DNA of 64,000 bases from Pseudomonas fluorescens. GTDB lineage: Bacteria; Pseudomonadota; Gammaproteobacteria; Pseudomonadales; Pseudomonadaceae. This document shows, piece by piece, positions 43,158 to 52,284 of the stretch (positions are counted from its first letter, which is position 1; each line of letters opens with the position of its first letter). The notes under the pieces are model-generated. The model searched no databases and was not told where the DNA came from. It saw only the letters and a program-made list of their open reading frames with translations. The stretch lies in NCBI RefSeq assembly GCF_902498065.1, contig NZ_CABVIR010000004.1:434001-498000 (forward strand). The letters are read 5' to 3'. The position numbers and the translations under genes are program-made.

Positions 43158-43880
43158 TCAGACGTGGAAATAACCTACGCAGCTATCAAACGGCAGACGC
43201 TTGAGTTCGATCTTGTTCAGGTCGAGCACTTCACGAAGGGCCTTGGTTTCGCCCGGGAAGTTGCGGTAAGCGACTTCGTCCAGCACCACGATGGCGCCTT
43301 TTGGCATGTACGGCAGGAAGGTTTCCAGCGCAACTTTGGTCGATTCGTACAGGTCGGTGTCGAGGATCAGCATGGCCACGACCAGGTCCGGACGGGTCTT
43401 GACCCACTCCGGCACGGTCTTGACGATGTCGCCCTTGACCAACTCGCAACGCGGGATGCGGTTGACCGGGCGCAGCAGGTCGTTGGCGTCGATCATGTCC
43501 TGGATCAGCGATTGGTCGGTGTCGGAGAACATGGTCTCGTTGACGTCGGCCGGGTCTTCTTTCTTGTCGATGCTCTGGAAGCCTTCGAAGGTGTCGAAGC
43601 CAATGATCGAACGGTTGATCGCGTACGGTTCGAGAATCATCGACAAGTGCATGTACAGCATCAGCGAGTTGCCTTTGTACACACCGCACTCGATGATCGC
43701 GCCCGGTACTTCAGCGACTTTTTTGAACAGTTCCATACGCGACAGGGCAGCGGTCACGCCGATGCGGTTGGCGAAGACGAACGGTGCGTCGGCCACGTAC
43801 TCGGCATCGACCCGTTTCAGAACGTTGGCACGGGTTTCGTTGTACTGGGCCTCGGCGGGCGTGATGCGACGCTTGGTCAT
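43158..43880 (-). CDS. TylF/MycF-family O-methyltransferase
   Basis: 240 residues with the family's SAM-binding pattern: GAIIECGVYKGNSLMLYMHL, SIIGFDTFEGFQSID, LVKGDIVKTVPEWV and LDTDLYESTKVALETFLPYM with metal-binding acids. Known members methylate sugar hydroxyls in macrolides (TylF, MycF), but close bacterial homologues are often of unknown function. Start ATG 43880 with AAGGA; its start overlaps the end of the oxygenase gene by four bases, so the two form an operon, oxygenase first. Confidence 0.88.
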   Translation of the reverse strand: MTKRRITPAEAQYNETRANVLKRVDAEYVADAPFVFANRIGVTAALSRMELFKKVAEVPGAIIECGVYKGNSLMLYMHLSMILEPYAINRSIIGFDTFEGFQSIDKKEDPADVNETMFSDTDQSLIQDMIDANDLLRPVNRIPRCELVKGDIVKTVPEWVKTRPDLVVAMLILDTDLYESTKVALETFLPYMPKGAIVVLDEVAYRNFPGETKALREVLDLNKIELKRLPFDSCVGYFHV

Positions 43881-44743
43881 GCTTCGATTCCTTGGAAATT
43901 AGAAAAGTCGTGGGCGTGGAAATAGTCTTTGAAGCCTGCGCCAACATCAGGGCAGGCGCTGTCGACATTGATCGCGCCACGCTTGTGTTTGAGGTCGTCG
44001 AGGTGCATCAGGCGGAAATCCACGCTGAAGCGGGTTTGTTCGGTGTGGTTGGCGACCGTGCCGTGCAGGTGCGAGCCGGAGAAAATCAGCATCTCGCCGG
44101 TGTTGCCGGCGATGCGCACTTCGGACGCGGTGTTGATCGCCTCCAGTGGCACCGGGTGCACGCGGACTTCCTCCTTGAGGTTGTCCTTGGCCTTGTGCCG
44201 CTGGTTGTTGATCCAGTCGTTGAGGCTCCATTCGCTGGAGGTGTTCTTCACCGGCACGTCGAAGTAGCCGGCGTTGATCATCATGGTCTGGTCGGGGCGG
44301 ATGGTGTGCACCGGCATCCAGGTGTTGATCTGGCAATCGACGCTGCCGTACCAGGTATCGCGATGCGGTTTGTAGGCATAGCTGACACCGGCGTGCAGGT
44401 AGTCATAGTTCGGCACCACGCGAATGCGCGGCACGTCGAAAATGTACTCACGCGGGTCGACGCCAATCTCGTCGATGAACGACAGGATCAATTCCTTGAC
44501 GCGCAGGCTGTTGGTGAACTGGCCCTTGAGGCGCGTCACCAGTACCACGAATTCTTCCACCGGCATCAGCGTGTGCAGCGCCTGGTGATTGGTCTCGCCG
44601 TCGAAGGCAGCGGTGATGCTTTCCTGGGCGAACGCACATAGCTCTTTGGCCGCGCGCAGCTGAGTGTTCAGGAAGATGTCGCCGGCGTAGATGGCTTCTT
44701 TGAAGTCAGCTTTCTGTTGAAGCTGATTGATGTACAGATTCAC
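43877..44743 (-). CDS. 2-oxoglutarate/Fe(II)-dependent oxygenase-like protein (phytanoyl-CoA dioxygenase-like)
   Basis: 288 residues with the double-stranded beta-helix metal triad: H-x-D in KPHRDTWYGS, a distal His in GSHLHGTVAN, and the 2OG-binding Arg in TRFSVDFRLM. Likely a hydroxylase using 2-oxoglutarate and O2. Start at GTG 44743, preceded by CAGGAG; an ATG further upstream at 44788 lacks a ribosome site. Translationally coupled to the TylF-like methyltransferase by a 4-bp overlap. No other tailoring or glycosyltransferase gene is near, so the substrate is unknown. Confidence 0.82.
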   Translation of the reverse strand: MNLYINQLQQKADFKEAIYAGDIFLNTQLRAAKELCAFAQESITAAFDGETNHQALHTLMPVEEFVVLVTRLKGQFTNSLRVKELILSFIDEIGVDPREYIFDVPRIRVVPNYDYLHAGVSYAYKPHRDTWYGSVDCQINTWMPVHTIRPDQTMMINAGYFDVPVKNTSSEWSLNDWINNQRHKAKDNLKEEVRVHPVPLEAINTASEVRIAGNTGEMLIFSGSHLHGTVANHTEQTRFSVDFRLMHLDDLKHKRGAINVDSACPDVGAGFKDYFHAHDFSNFQGIEA

Positions 44744-44875
44744 GATTCCACTCCTGAATGCATCGAGTCTCTTAAGAGTCGGCCACACGTTAGCAAACTG
44801 AAGTGCAATCCGGCGGGTGGCGGATCAATAAAATCGCAATCCCCTGAATTTGCGACGAAATGCTTTCCATAGGGC

Positions 44876-44921
44876 GATAAAAAACCCTGTAGCAGCTGGT
44901 GAAGCCCGCTGCTACAGGGTT
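44876..44921 (-). terminator. Rho-independent terminator of pit
   Basis: AACCCTGTAGCAG (44883-44895) pairs with CTGCTACAGGGTT (44909-44921); on the minus strand it is followed by TTTTTTATC. It lies just past the pit stop at 44933. Confidence 0.88.
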
Positions 44922-44932
44922 GTGTGTTGAAG

Positions 44933-46546
44933 CTAGAAAATTTGGGTGAACAACCAATACAAGCTGCCCGACAACAGAATCGCCGCCGGCAAGGTCAGCA
45001 CCCAGGCCATCAGCAGGTTGCGGATGGTCTTCATCTGCAACCCTCCGCCGTTGGCAACCATGGTCCCGGCCACCCCCGAAGACAGTACGTGGGTGGTGGA
45101 GACCGGCAGCCCGAACATGTCAGCCGCGCCGATGGTCAGCATGGCCACGGTTTCCGCCGAGGCACCTTGGGCGTAGGTCAGGTGGGTCTTGCCGATTTTC
45201 TCGCCGACCGTGACCACGATGCGCTTCCAGCCGACCATGGTGCCCAGGCCCAGCGCAATCGCCACTGCGATTTTTACCCACAGCGGAATGAACCGCGTCG
45301 AGTTGTCGATCTGTTGCTTGAACAGTTGCAGCTTGCCGCTGGTGTCAGCGTCGAAGTTACCGACCTTGTTCTTCTCCATCAGGCGAATGGTTTCGCTGGT
45401 CAGGTACATGTCGTTACGCACGTTACCCACGGCTTCGGCGGGCACTTTGGACAACGAGCCATAACCCTTGACCTCGGCGCCAATCCTGCCGGTGAGCGCA
45501 GCGAGTGCCGGGATCAGTTGCGGCGTGGCTTCCTTGCTGCCCACATATTCGGACAGCACCAAACGCGGGTCGGCCGGTGCCGGCAGCGGCGAACTTTTCA
45601 CCAGCGCTTGTTGGGTGACTTCGGCGACGGCGGCGAACTGCAAGGCCTGATCGGCCGGCATGGTGCGGTTCAGCGCGTAAGCCATTGGCAGCGTGCCGAC
45701 CAGAATCAGCATGATCAGGCCCATGCCTTTCTGGCCATCGTTGGAACCGTGGGCAAACGATACGCCGGTGCAGGTCACGATCAGCATGCCGCGAATCCAC
45801 CACGGTGGCGGCGTGTTGCCTTTCGGCGCCTTGTACAACGCGCGATTCTTGACGAAGGCGCGCAACGCCAGCAGCAACAACGCGGCAAAACCAAAGCCGA
45901 CCAGTGGTGAGAGCAGCAAGGCATAACCGATCTTGGTGGCCTGCGCCCAGTCCACGCCGCTGGTGCCATCGCGACCGTGCATCAGTGCATTGGCCACGCC
46001 GACACCGATGATCGAACCGATCAGGGTGTGCGACGACGACGCCGGCAAGCCCAGCCACCAGGTGCCGAGGTTCCACAGAATCGCGGCGATCAGCAGGGCG
46101 AAAATCATCGCGAACCCGGCGGACGACCCGACTTGCAGGATCAGCTCCACCGGCAGCAGGGCGATGATGCCGAACGCCACCGCACCGCTGGAGAGCAACA
46201 CCCCGAGGAAGTTGAAGAATCCGGACCAGGCCACCGCGAAATTCGGTGGCATCGAGTTGGTGTAAATCACCGTGGCCACCGCGTTGGCGGTGTCGTGGAA
46301 ACCGTTTACGAACTCAAAGCCCAGCGCGATCAGCAGCGCCACGCCCAGCAACAGAAACGGCGTCCAGGTGGTGACTACCGTGCCGAGTTCGTTCATGTCG
46401 TGCATCAGGCTGTACGCGGTGAACAACAACCCGCTGGCCAACCCGCCGAAGAAAATCACCAGGGTGAACAGGCTGGGTTTCTTGTCGAGCTGCGGTCTGG
46501 CGCTGCTGACGGGCGCCTGGGCAGCGGTGAAGGAAGGAGTAGCCAT
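44933..46546 (-). CDS. Inorganic phosphate transporter, Pit family
   Basis: 537 residues, about ten hydrophobic segments. The duplicated Pit motif is present: FEFVNGFHDTANAVATVIYT and the second copy FAHGSNDGQKGMG, each providing phosphate-binding residues. It imports phosphate (as neutral metal-phosphate) by proton symport. Start set at ATG 46546 (MATPSFTAAQ), AGGA upstream; 16 more codons are open. No pap-type DUF47 partner or PhoU gene lies next to it. Confidence 0.93.
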   Translation of the reverse strand: MATPSFTAAQAPVSSARPQLDKKPSLFTLVIFFGGLASGLLFTAYSLMHDMNELGTVVTTWTPFLLLGVALLIALGFEFVNGFHDTANAVATVIYTNSMPPNFAVAWSGFFNFLGVLLSSGAVAFGIIALLPVELILQVGSSAGFAMIFALLIAAILWNLGTWWLGLPASSSHTLIGSIIGVGVANALMHGRDGTSGVDWAQATKIGYALLLSPLVGFGFAALLLLALRAFVKNRALYKAPKGNTPPPWWIRGMLIVTCTGVSFAHGSNDGQKGMGLIMLILVGTLPMAYALNRTMPADQALQFAAVAEVTQQALVKSSPLPAPADPRLVLSEYVGSKEATPQLIPALAALTGRIGAEVKGYGSLSKVPAEAVGNVRNDMYLTSETIRLMEKNKVGNFDADTSGKLQLFKQQIDNSTRFIPLWVKIAVAIALGLGTMVGWKRIVVTVGEKIGKTHLTYAQGASAETVAMLTIGAADMFGLPVSTTHVLSSGVAGTMVANGGGLQMKTIRNLLMAWVLTLPAAILLSGSLYWLFTQIF

Positions 46547-46673
46547 GCCGGACAATCCTGAGGAGGGAAGTGTGTCCGTCATGATCGTTGCCAAATGTTA
46601 CGGGAAGGCTGCGTTAAGTCAGTGTTTGGGTTTTTTGTCGTTCCGTTGATCTAATTTACTTCGGAAGCAGTGC

Positions 46674-47696
46674 TCAATAATCCTGACGCTTACGAAACGC
46701 CCAACGCCCCGCAATCACCGTAAACGTTGCCACCAGCGCCACCAGAATCCAGAACCCCTCCGGGTCCTGGGACAGCGGTACGCCACCCACGTTCATGCCG
46801 AAGAAACCGGCAATGATGTTGATCGGCAACGCCAGCACCGTGACCACGGTCAAGGTGAACAGCGTGCGGTTGCTTTGCTCGTTGAGGTTGGCGGCAATCT
46901 CTTCCTGCAACAGCTTGATCCGTTCACCCAGCGCCGTCAGGTCGTTGATGATCAGCGCAAACTCCTCCGTGGACTTGCGCAGCTCCTTCACGTCTTCCTT
47001 CTGCAGCCATTGCGGCGGGCGATTGAGCAGGCGCAGCAACGAGCCCGGCTCCAGCGCCAGCAACCGTTGCAAGCGCACCAGCACCCGGCGATTGGCGCCC
47101 AGCTCCGCGCGGTTGGTCGACAGCCGCGAGGACAGCAATTCATCTTCGATCTGATCGACACTCTGGCTGGTCTTGCGCACGATCTGCGTCAGCACCTCGC
47201 CCTGGTCGCGCAGCAAATGCACCAGTAATTCCAGCGGCGAGCGAAAGCATTCACCGGCCTTCACCGACGAACGCAACTTGTCCACCGAGTGCAGCGGTTG
47301 CAGGCGCGCGCTGATGATCAGCCGGCTGCGGGCGCACACCCATAGCGTCGACACGTCCGAGGAGACCATGCTGCTGAGGTTGAACACCACGTCGTTGACC
47401 ACCGCCAGCAACGCCGAATCGACATGCTCGATGCGCGTCGAACGCGAGCCTTCATGCAAGGCTTCGAAAAACTCGTCGGGCAATTCCAGATGACTTTTCA
47501 TCCAGCGCTCGCACGCGGCGTGGGCGAGGTTCAGGTGCAGCCAGAGAAATTCATCGCTGTCGCCCGGTTGCTGCAGACACCGCAACGCCATGGCCGAGTC
47601 GATTTCCCGGCCGCGTTCGCCGGGACGAAAACTGAAACCGTACAGCAGACCGAACAGGTCCGGGTCGCGATGGCTTTGGTCAATGCTGTGGTTCAT
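46674..47696 (-). CDS. CorA-like divalent metal transporter (ZntB type)
   Basis: 340 residues: an all-soluble acidic N-terminal part with long helices, then two membrane helices near the C-terminus separated by the GMN motif (IIAGFFGMNVGGVPL). A longer N-terminal domain and GMNVGG are typical of ZntB. CorA moves Mg2+/Co2+, ZntB zinc; metal not deducible. Only two transmembrane spans are visible as expected. Confidence 0.9.
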   Translation of the reverse strand: MNHSIDQSHRDPDLFGLLYGFSFRPGERGREIDSAMALRCLQQPGDSDEFLWLHLNLAHAACERWMKSHLELPDEFFEALHEGSRSTRIEHVDSALLAVVNDVVFNLSSMVSSDVSTLWVCARSRLIISARLQPLHSVDKLRSSVKAGECFRSPLELLVHLLRDQGEVLTQIVRKTSQSVDQIEDELLSSRLSTNRAELGANRRVLVRLQRLLALEPGSLLRLLNRPPQWLQKEDVKELRKSTEEFALIINDLTALGERIKLLQEEIAANLNEQSNRTLFTLTVVTVLALPINIIAGFFGMNVGGVPLSQDPEGFWILVALVATFTVIAGRWAFRKRQDY

Positions 47697-47964
47697 GAGG
47701 TCTCGCAGTGAGAGGCGCCTGTCGCGGGTTTCACAGGTTCACTTGAGCCGCATCATCGCAAGGCGTCTTGACAGTTTTGTGACAGCTTCGCGGAGCTGGC
47801 CAAGTGCTTTTTACCGGTGGTCGGAAGCGCTCAAGAACGGCACTGACACGCCGATCTCCCTTGGGAGCCAGCAAGCGCACGTTCGACGCTGAAGACAGGG
47901 ATGTCCGGACGATTTTCACGCCACACACCATGGCGTACCTTATTCCTGTCACGAGTAACTTCTG

Positions 47965-49590
47965 ATGTCTTTGCAAAAGTCCCTGAGAGCGCAAATTCTC
48001 GCCCTGTTGAGCGGCAGCCTGTTTGCGATGTTGTTGATCGCGTTGGCCTGCTTTCACTTTCTGTCCAGCGGCGTTCAGAGCTACGCAAACCTGATCGACG
48101 GCCCGCTGCATACCTCACAATTGATCGATGAAGCCAACCTGCAATTCAAGGTGCAGGTTCAGGAATGGAAAAACGTTCTGCTGCGTGGCAAGCAACCGGC
48201 GGACCTGGACAAATACTGGAAGCAATTCGAAGACCGTCAGCGCGACGTGCAGGGCATCCTCGGCGACCTGGCCGGGCAGAAGGGCATCGAGCCGCAACTG
48301 AAAACCCGCATCGAACGCCTGCGTGACGAACACCGCTTGTTAGGCGCTGCGTACCAGAAGGGCCGCGATGCCTACGTGGCAGCCGGTGCCGATCCAACGG
48401 CCGGCGACACTGCCGTGAAGGGCGTGGACCGGGCGACCAGCGATCAGATGAGTGAACTGGTCAGCGAATTGCGCAAGCAGGGCGTCGAGCAATCGAAGCT
48501 GATCAGTGCCAGCGCCGATCGCACCGTGTGGCTGGGCATCATCGTGATGCTCGCTTCGGGCTTGTTGATCGGGCTGTTGAGCCTGTGGCTGGTCAACCGC
48601 AACCTGGTCGAGCCGATTCGCAAACTGATCGACTACGTGGCGCAACTTAGCCGGGGCAGGTTTGCCGAACGTGTGGCCAGTACCCGCCAGGATGAGCTGG
48701 GTAAATTGGCGGTAGCGGCCAATACGCTACGCGATTTTCTCGCTGAAACCTTCAATCGTTTGCAGGTCAGTGCCAAGGATCTGGACGGCGCCAGCAGTGA
48801 GTTGAAAGCGATCGCCGGCCTCATGGCCAGCGGCACCAACGAGCAATTCAACCGCACCGACCAGGTGGCCACGGCGATGAACGAAATGTCCGCCACCGCG
48901 CAAGAAGTCGCGCGCCACGCCGCCGATGCCGCGCGTGCCGCCGACGATGCCGACCAGTCCGCCCAGCAAGGCGAAAAGGTCATGCAGGGCACCATTTACA
49001 CGATCACCCAGATGCGCGGCGAAATCGCCAACACCGCGACCGTCATCCGACAGTTGGAGACTGACAGCGGCCGAATAGGCAAAGTGCTGGAAGTGATTCG
49101 CGGCATCGCCGAACAGACCAATCTGCTGGCACTCAACGCCGCCATTGAAGCAGCCCGCGCCGGTGAAGCGGGGCGTGGTTTCGCGGTGGTGGCCGATGAA
49201 GTCCGTAGCCTGGCCCAGCGCACGGCGGCGTCGATCATCGAGATCAACCAGATCATCCAGACCGTGCAAACCGGTGCGGTGGACGCGGCCCAGGCCATTG
49301 AAAGCGGTCAGTCGCGCAGCGAAGAAAGCGTGCAGCAAGTGACCGAGGCCGGTGCCATGCTGGAGCGCATCACCCATGCCGTGGAATCCATTCGCGACAT
49401 GAACCGCCAGATCGCCACCGCCGCCGAAGAACAGACCTCTGTGGCCGAGGACATCTCGCGCAACCTCACTGAGATCACCAGCATCGCCAGCACCAACCTG
49501 GACAACGTGCAGCGCACCGAAGCGGCCAGCCACAACCTGCATGGGTTGTCAGGACAGTTGAATGAAGTGACGGCGCGCCTGAGCGCGTAA
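47965..49590 (+). CDS. Methyl-accepting chemotaxis protein, membrane type
   Basis: 541 residues: N-terminal transmembrane helix (12-33), a 4-helix-bundle type periplasmic domain (about 34-190), second helix (about 190-212), HAMP, then the signalling tip IRGIAEQTNLLALNAAIEAA and GRGFAVVADEVRSLAQRT. Ligand unknown. Start ATG 47965; weak ribosome site. Ends with a strong hairpin terminator. Confidence 0.93.
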   Translation: MSLQKSLRAQILALLSGSLFAMLLIALACFHFLSSGVQSYANLIDGPLHTSQLIDEANLQFKVQVQEWKNVLLRGKQPADLDKYWKQFEDRQRDVQGILGDLAGQKGIEPQLKTRIERLRDEHRLLGAAYQKGRDAYVAAGADPTAGDTAVKGVDRATSDQMSELVSELRKQGVEQSKLISASADRTVWLGIIVMLASGLLIGLLSLWLVNRNLVEPIRKLIDYVAQLSRGRFAERVASTRQDELGKLAVAANTLRDFLAETFNRLQVSAKDLDGASSELKAIAGLMASGTNEQFNRTDQVATAMNEMSATAQEVARHAADAARAADDADQSAQQGEKVMQGTIYTITQMRGEIANTATVIRQLETDSGRIGKVLEVIRGIAEQTNLLALNAAIEAARAGEAGRGFAVVADEVRSLAQRTAASIIEINQIIQTVQTGAVDAAQAIESGQSRSEESVQQVTEAGAMLERITHAVESIRDMNRQIATAAEEQTSVAEDISRNLTEITSIASTNLDNVQRTEAASHNLHGLSGQLNEVTARLSA

Positions 49591-49606
49591 GGCGTCACCG
49601 GAACGC

Positions 49607-49643
49607 AAAAAAGCCGCACGATCCGAAAATCGTGCGGCTTTGT
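49607..49643 (+). terminator. Bidirectional terminator between MCP and PepSY genes
   Basis: AAAAAAGCCGCACGAT pairs with ATCGTGCGGCTTTGTTTT; A-run on one side and T-run on the other serve the two convergent genes. Confidence 0.93.
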
Positions 49644-49653
49644 TTTGTGTGTA

Positions 49654-49962
49654 TCAGTCGTCTTGTTTGTTCTTCAGGACTTCGCCGGTAGCGGCGTTCA
49701 AGTCCACGTCCCATTCAACGCCTTTGGCGTCTTTGAGTTCAACTTCATACTCATAGAGAGAAGGGTGTTGGTCCAGGTCGCTGTCGGTGATCGTGGCACC
49801 CGGGTGCAACTTCAGGACGATCTGGTTCAGTTCTTCCAGCGGCTTGATCTTTTTATCTTTGACCAACTGTGGGATCTGATCGACGGGGACATCAGCTGCC
49901 TGGGCCAGGCCAGCGGTGAGGGTCAGGGCGGCAGCGGTGAACAGGGCAGTCAAAGTCTTCAT
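49654..49962 (-). CDS. PepSY-domain secreted protein
   Basis: 102 residues: signal peptide (cleavage after GLAQA, about residue 22), then a PepSY domain ending in WDVDLNAATGEVL. Such proteins bind or inhibit peptidases or sense cues in the periplasm. ATG 49962 with AAGGAAAG. Confidence 0.9.
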   Translation of the reverse strand: MKTLTALFTAAALTLTAGLAQAADVPVDQIPQLVKDKKIKPLEELNQIVLKLHPGATITDSDLDQHPSLYEYEVELKDAKGVEWDVDLNAATGEVLKNKQDD

Positions 49963-50055
49963 GAGGTTCTTTCCTTGGGTGAGCCGTTTAAGTGAGTCCA
50001 GATTAACTGTGGCAACTTAATTCAGGCTTAATTCCCTGGTCACGGTTAGAAGCAT

Positions 50056-50142
50056 TCGCTAGCTGCTCCCACAGTTGATCTCGGTTGGCCACACATTTTG
50101 TGTATGCCAACGATCCCTTGTGGGAGCTAGCCTGCTAGCGAT
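50056..50142. repeat. Degenerate REPIN (GAGCTAGCCTGCTAGCG variant)
   Basis: Two inverted halves flank a 50-bp spacer. Each carries paired changes (CTAGC for CTCGC) so pairing is retained on both arms: a compensated variant of the window's main REP family. Confidence 0.75.
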
Positions 50143-50162
50143 ACGGGCGCCTCGGTCCTGGA

Positions 50163-51290
50163 TCAATACCCGTTGTTCGTCAGCAACTGCGCAACGGTAC
50201 CCGCCGCCGGACGTTTGTAGAACTTCAACAATTCGCTGGCGCGGTTGGTGAAGATGCCGTCGACCCCGGCGTCCATGACTTTCTGGTAATCCACCGCATC
50301 ATCTACGGTGTAGACGTGCACCAACAAACCCTGGTCGTGGGTGTACTGGTTCATCCACGGTTTCACCAGATCCGAATAGCTCTGATCACCCCCCTTGGTC
50401 AGTGCCGCAGAAGGCCCGGTGCCGATCGCGCCCTGAGCCTTGGCGTACTCGACCCATTGCTGGAACTCGGCTTTGTCCTTCGGTTCCTGCTTGGCGTAAT
50501 ACGTGGCTTTGTCCTTGTCGCCAGACTCGGCGAACGTCACCTTGGACTTAGGCTCGATGCTGCCTTCGCCGACCCACAGCAGCAGGATCTTCGGCACCTT
50601 CGGCATTTCTTTTTCCAGCAGTTCGAGGCTGCTCTTCTCGAAGGTTTGCAGCACCACTTTACCTTTGCCCTGGCCGACGGCGAGCTCGCTTTTCGCCAGT
50701 TTCGAACCGGCCGGGCTCAACCAGCCGCGGTCCTGAAGTTTTTCCTTGAGGTCGCTTTCGATGCCCGGGAATTGCTTGGGTTCTTTGGTTTCGATGTACA
50801 GGCCGGGTTTGTGCAGTGGATTGCCTTGGGCGATGTCGATGATTTCGTCGAGGGTCAGGATTTTCAGGCCCACGTAGGAAGGGCGCGCGCGATCCGGGTA
50901 AGCCGTGTTGAACCAGCTGCCGGCATCGAGGGTTTTCAGCTCGGCGATGGTGAACGCGTTGGCCGGACTGTCCTTGCGCTCGGGGAATTTGCTGGCGACG
51001 TCGGTGGTGCGTTGCAGGTTGTTGTCGTGCAGCGCAAACAGCACGCCGTCCTTGCTGCGTTGAAGGTCCAGTTCGAGGTAGTCGGCGCCCAGATCGCGCG
51101 CCAGTTTGTAAGCGGCGGCGGTGGATTCCGGTGCATCGAAAGACGCACCACGGTGAGCGATTACCGCCGGATGCGGGATGCCCGAACGGGTTGCCAATGA
51201 GGTCGGGCTTGGCTCGCTGGCGGCCTGCGCCTGACCGAGGCCGAGCAGCACGCTCAGCAGCAGGGCGCTCTTGGTGAAAGTAACGGGCAT
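50163..51290 (-). CDS. glpQ: Periplasmic glycerophosphodiester phosphodiesterase
   Basis: 375 residues. Signal peptide (to about 22, LGQAQAA), then the GDPD domain with AHRGASFDAPESTAAAYKLA, YLELDLQRSKDGVLFALHDN and metal-binding acids. Hydrolyses deacylated phospholipids to glycerol-3-phosphate. ATG 51290 with AAGGATC. No glpT gene is next to it. Confidence 0.93.
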   Translation of the reverse strand: MPVTFTKSALLLSVLLGLGQAQAASEPSPTSLATRSGIPHPAVIAHRGASFDAPESTAAAYKLARDLGADYLELDLQRSKDGVLFALHDNNLQRTTDVASKFPERKDSPANAFTIAELKTLDAGSWFNTAYPDRARPSYVGLKILTLDEIIDIAQGNPLHKPGLYIETKEPKQFPGIESDLKEKLQDRGWLSPAGSKLAKSELAVGQGKGKVVLQTFEKSSLELLEKEMPKVPKILLLWVGEGSIEPKSKVTFAESGDKDKATYYAKQEPKDKAEFQQWVEYAKAQGAIGTGPSAALTKGGDQSYSDLVKPWMNQYTHDQGLLVHVYTVDDAVDYQKVMDAGVDGIFTNRASELLKFYKRPAAGTVAQLLTNNGY

Positions 51291-51398
51291 GGTCGAGATC
51301 CTTTCGCAGAGAGTTTTTAAAGACGTCTCTTTTAACAACTGAGCGCCGCTAGCGCTATCGCGAGACCGACATAAACGTGTTTAAAGAGTATTTTTTCA

Positions 51399-51502
51399 GC
51401 ACATTTGTGCGGTTCTTTGCAGTACTCTTGGCCCCGGCAGTTTCCCCGGCAGAGGGAAAAGCCGTTCATGCCCTGCGTGTAAACCATCGATCACATTTGT
51501 GA
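51399..51502. promoter_or_regulatory. Pair of CACATTTGTG palindromes upstream of a hypothetical gene
   Basis: GCACATTTGTGC at 51399-51410 and TCACATTTGTGA at 51491-51502 are perfect in their arms (TT centre) and 80 bp apart. The second overlaps the ribosome site region of the gene at 51510, so this could be an operator pair. Confidence 0.45.
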
Positions 51503-51509
51503 GGTTTAT

Positions 51510-51836
51510 ATGCGCATCACTTCTCAGCTCATCTGCCAGGCCGCCGAACAGCTCAAAGGCTTCGTCGGCCTCAATCGCAAGACCGGTCAGTACATCGTGC
51601 GTTTCAGCGAAGATTCCTTCGGCATGGACGTGGCGGATGACGGCATTATTCCTGCCAGTGAATTCGTCTGGGCGCCGGGGCCGGAGCAGGCCATGACGCT
51701 GAAGCGCGAGCTGATTCAGTTGTTGCTGGATCAGAACATCGATGACCGGATCAACATCACCGAGCCGTTGCGGGTGTATATGAATCGGCGGGAAGTGCCG
51801 GAGATTTCGGCGGTGCGCAGTCTTGTGCAGAGTTGA
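51510..51836 (+). CDS. Conserved hypothetical protein (108 aa)
   Basis: 108 residues, soluble, mixed alpha/beta, no signal peptide; begins MRITSQLICQAAEQLKGFVG and contains RKTGQYIVRFSEDSFGMDVA. Family not recognised. GAGG 51501-51504 is six bases before ATG 51510. Two inverted-repeat sequences lie upstream. Confidence 0.75.
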   Translation: MRITSQLICQAAEQLKGFVGLNRKTGQYIVRFSEDSFGMDVADDGIIPASEFVWAPGPEQAMTLKRELIQLLLDQNIDDRINITEPLRVYMNRREVPEISAVRSLVQS

Positions 51837-51860
51837 ATTTTTCGGTGTTTGTGCTGGCCT

Positions 51861-51938
51861 CATCGCTGGCAAGCCAGCTCCCACAGGGTTTCGCGTCGCA
51901 CACATAAACCCATGTGGGAGCGGGCTTGCCCGCGATGA
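51861..51938. repeat. REPIN (mixed subtype)
   Basis: Left half CATCGCTGGCAAGCCAGC and right half GGGCTTGCCCGCGATG differ, so the two arms belong to different REP subtypes; pairing is imperfect. Confidence 0.7.
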
Positions 51939-51960
51939 CGGCCTCAAAACACCACACCAC

Positions 51961-52284
51961 TTACTGTTTGAACTCATAAGCCCGCTCAACCTTACACACC
52001 CGCGTATTGCACGCCGCATACCAGGTCGAGCGCCCACGCTCACGAATCGCGCTGTGCTCGGGATGATGTTTCCACGCCAGAATCGCCGCCTCACTGGCCC
52101 AGTAGGAAACGGTAATCCCGAGCCCGTCCTCACCTCGCGCCGATTCCACGCCCAGAAACCCCGGCTGCTCACGCGCCAGTTCAACCATGCGTTCGGCGGC
52201 CTCGGCGTAACCTTGATCGCCGTCGGTGCGCAGCGAAGTAAAAATCACCGCGTAGTAAGGCGGTTCCGGCGTCTGGGCCATCAT
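51961..52284 (-). CDS. Antibiotic biosynthesis monooxygenase-like (ABM) domain protein
   Basis: 107 residues of the dimeric ferredoxin-like ABM fold: EAAERMVELAREQPGFLGVE and AILAWKHHPEHSAIRERG. Members act as small monooxygenases or heme-handling proteins; function not assigned. ATG 52284 overlaps the end of the upstream GATase-like gene by four bases; coupled. Confidence 0.85.
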   Translation of the reverse strand: MMAQTPEPPYYAVIFTSLRTDGDQGYAEAAERMVELAREQPGFLGVESARGEDGLGITVSYWASEAAILAWKHHPEHSAIRERGRSTWYAACNTRVCKVERAYEFKQ

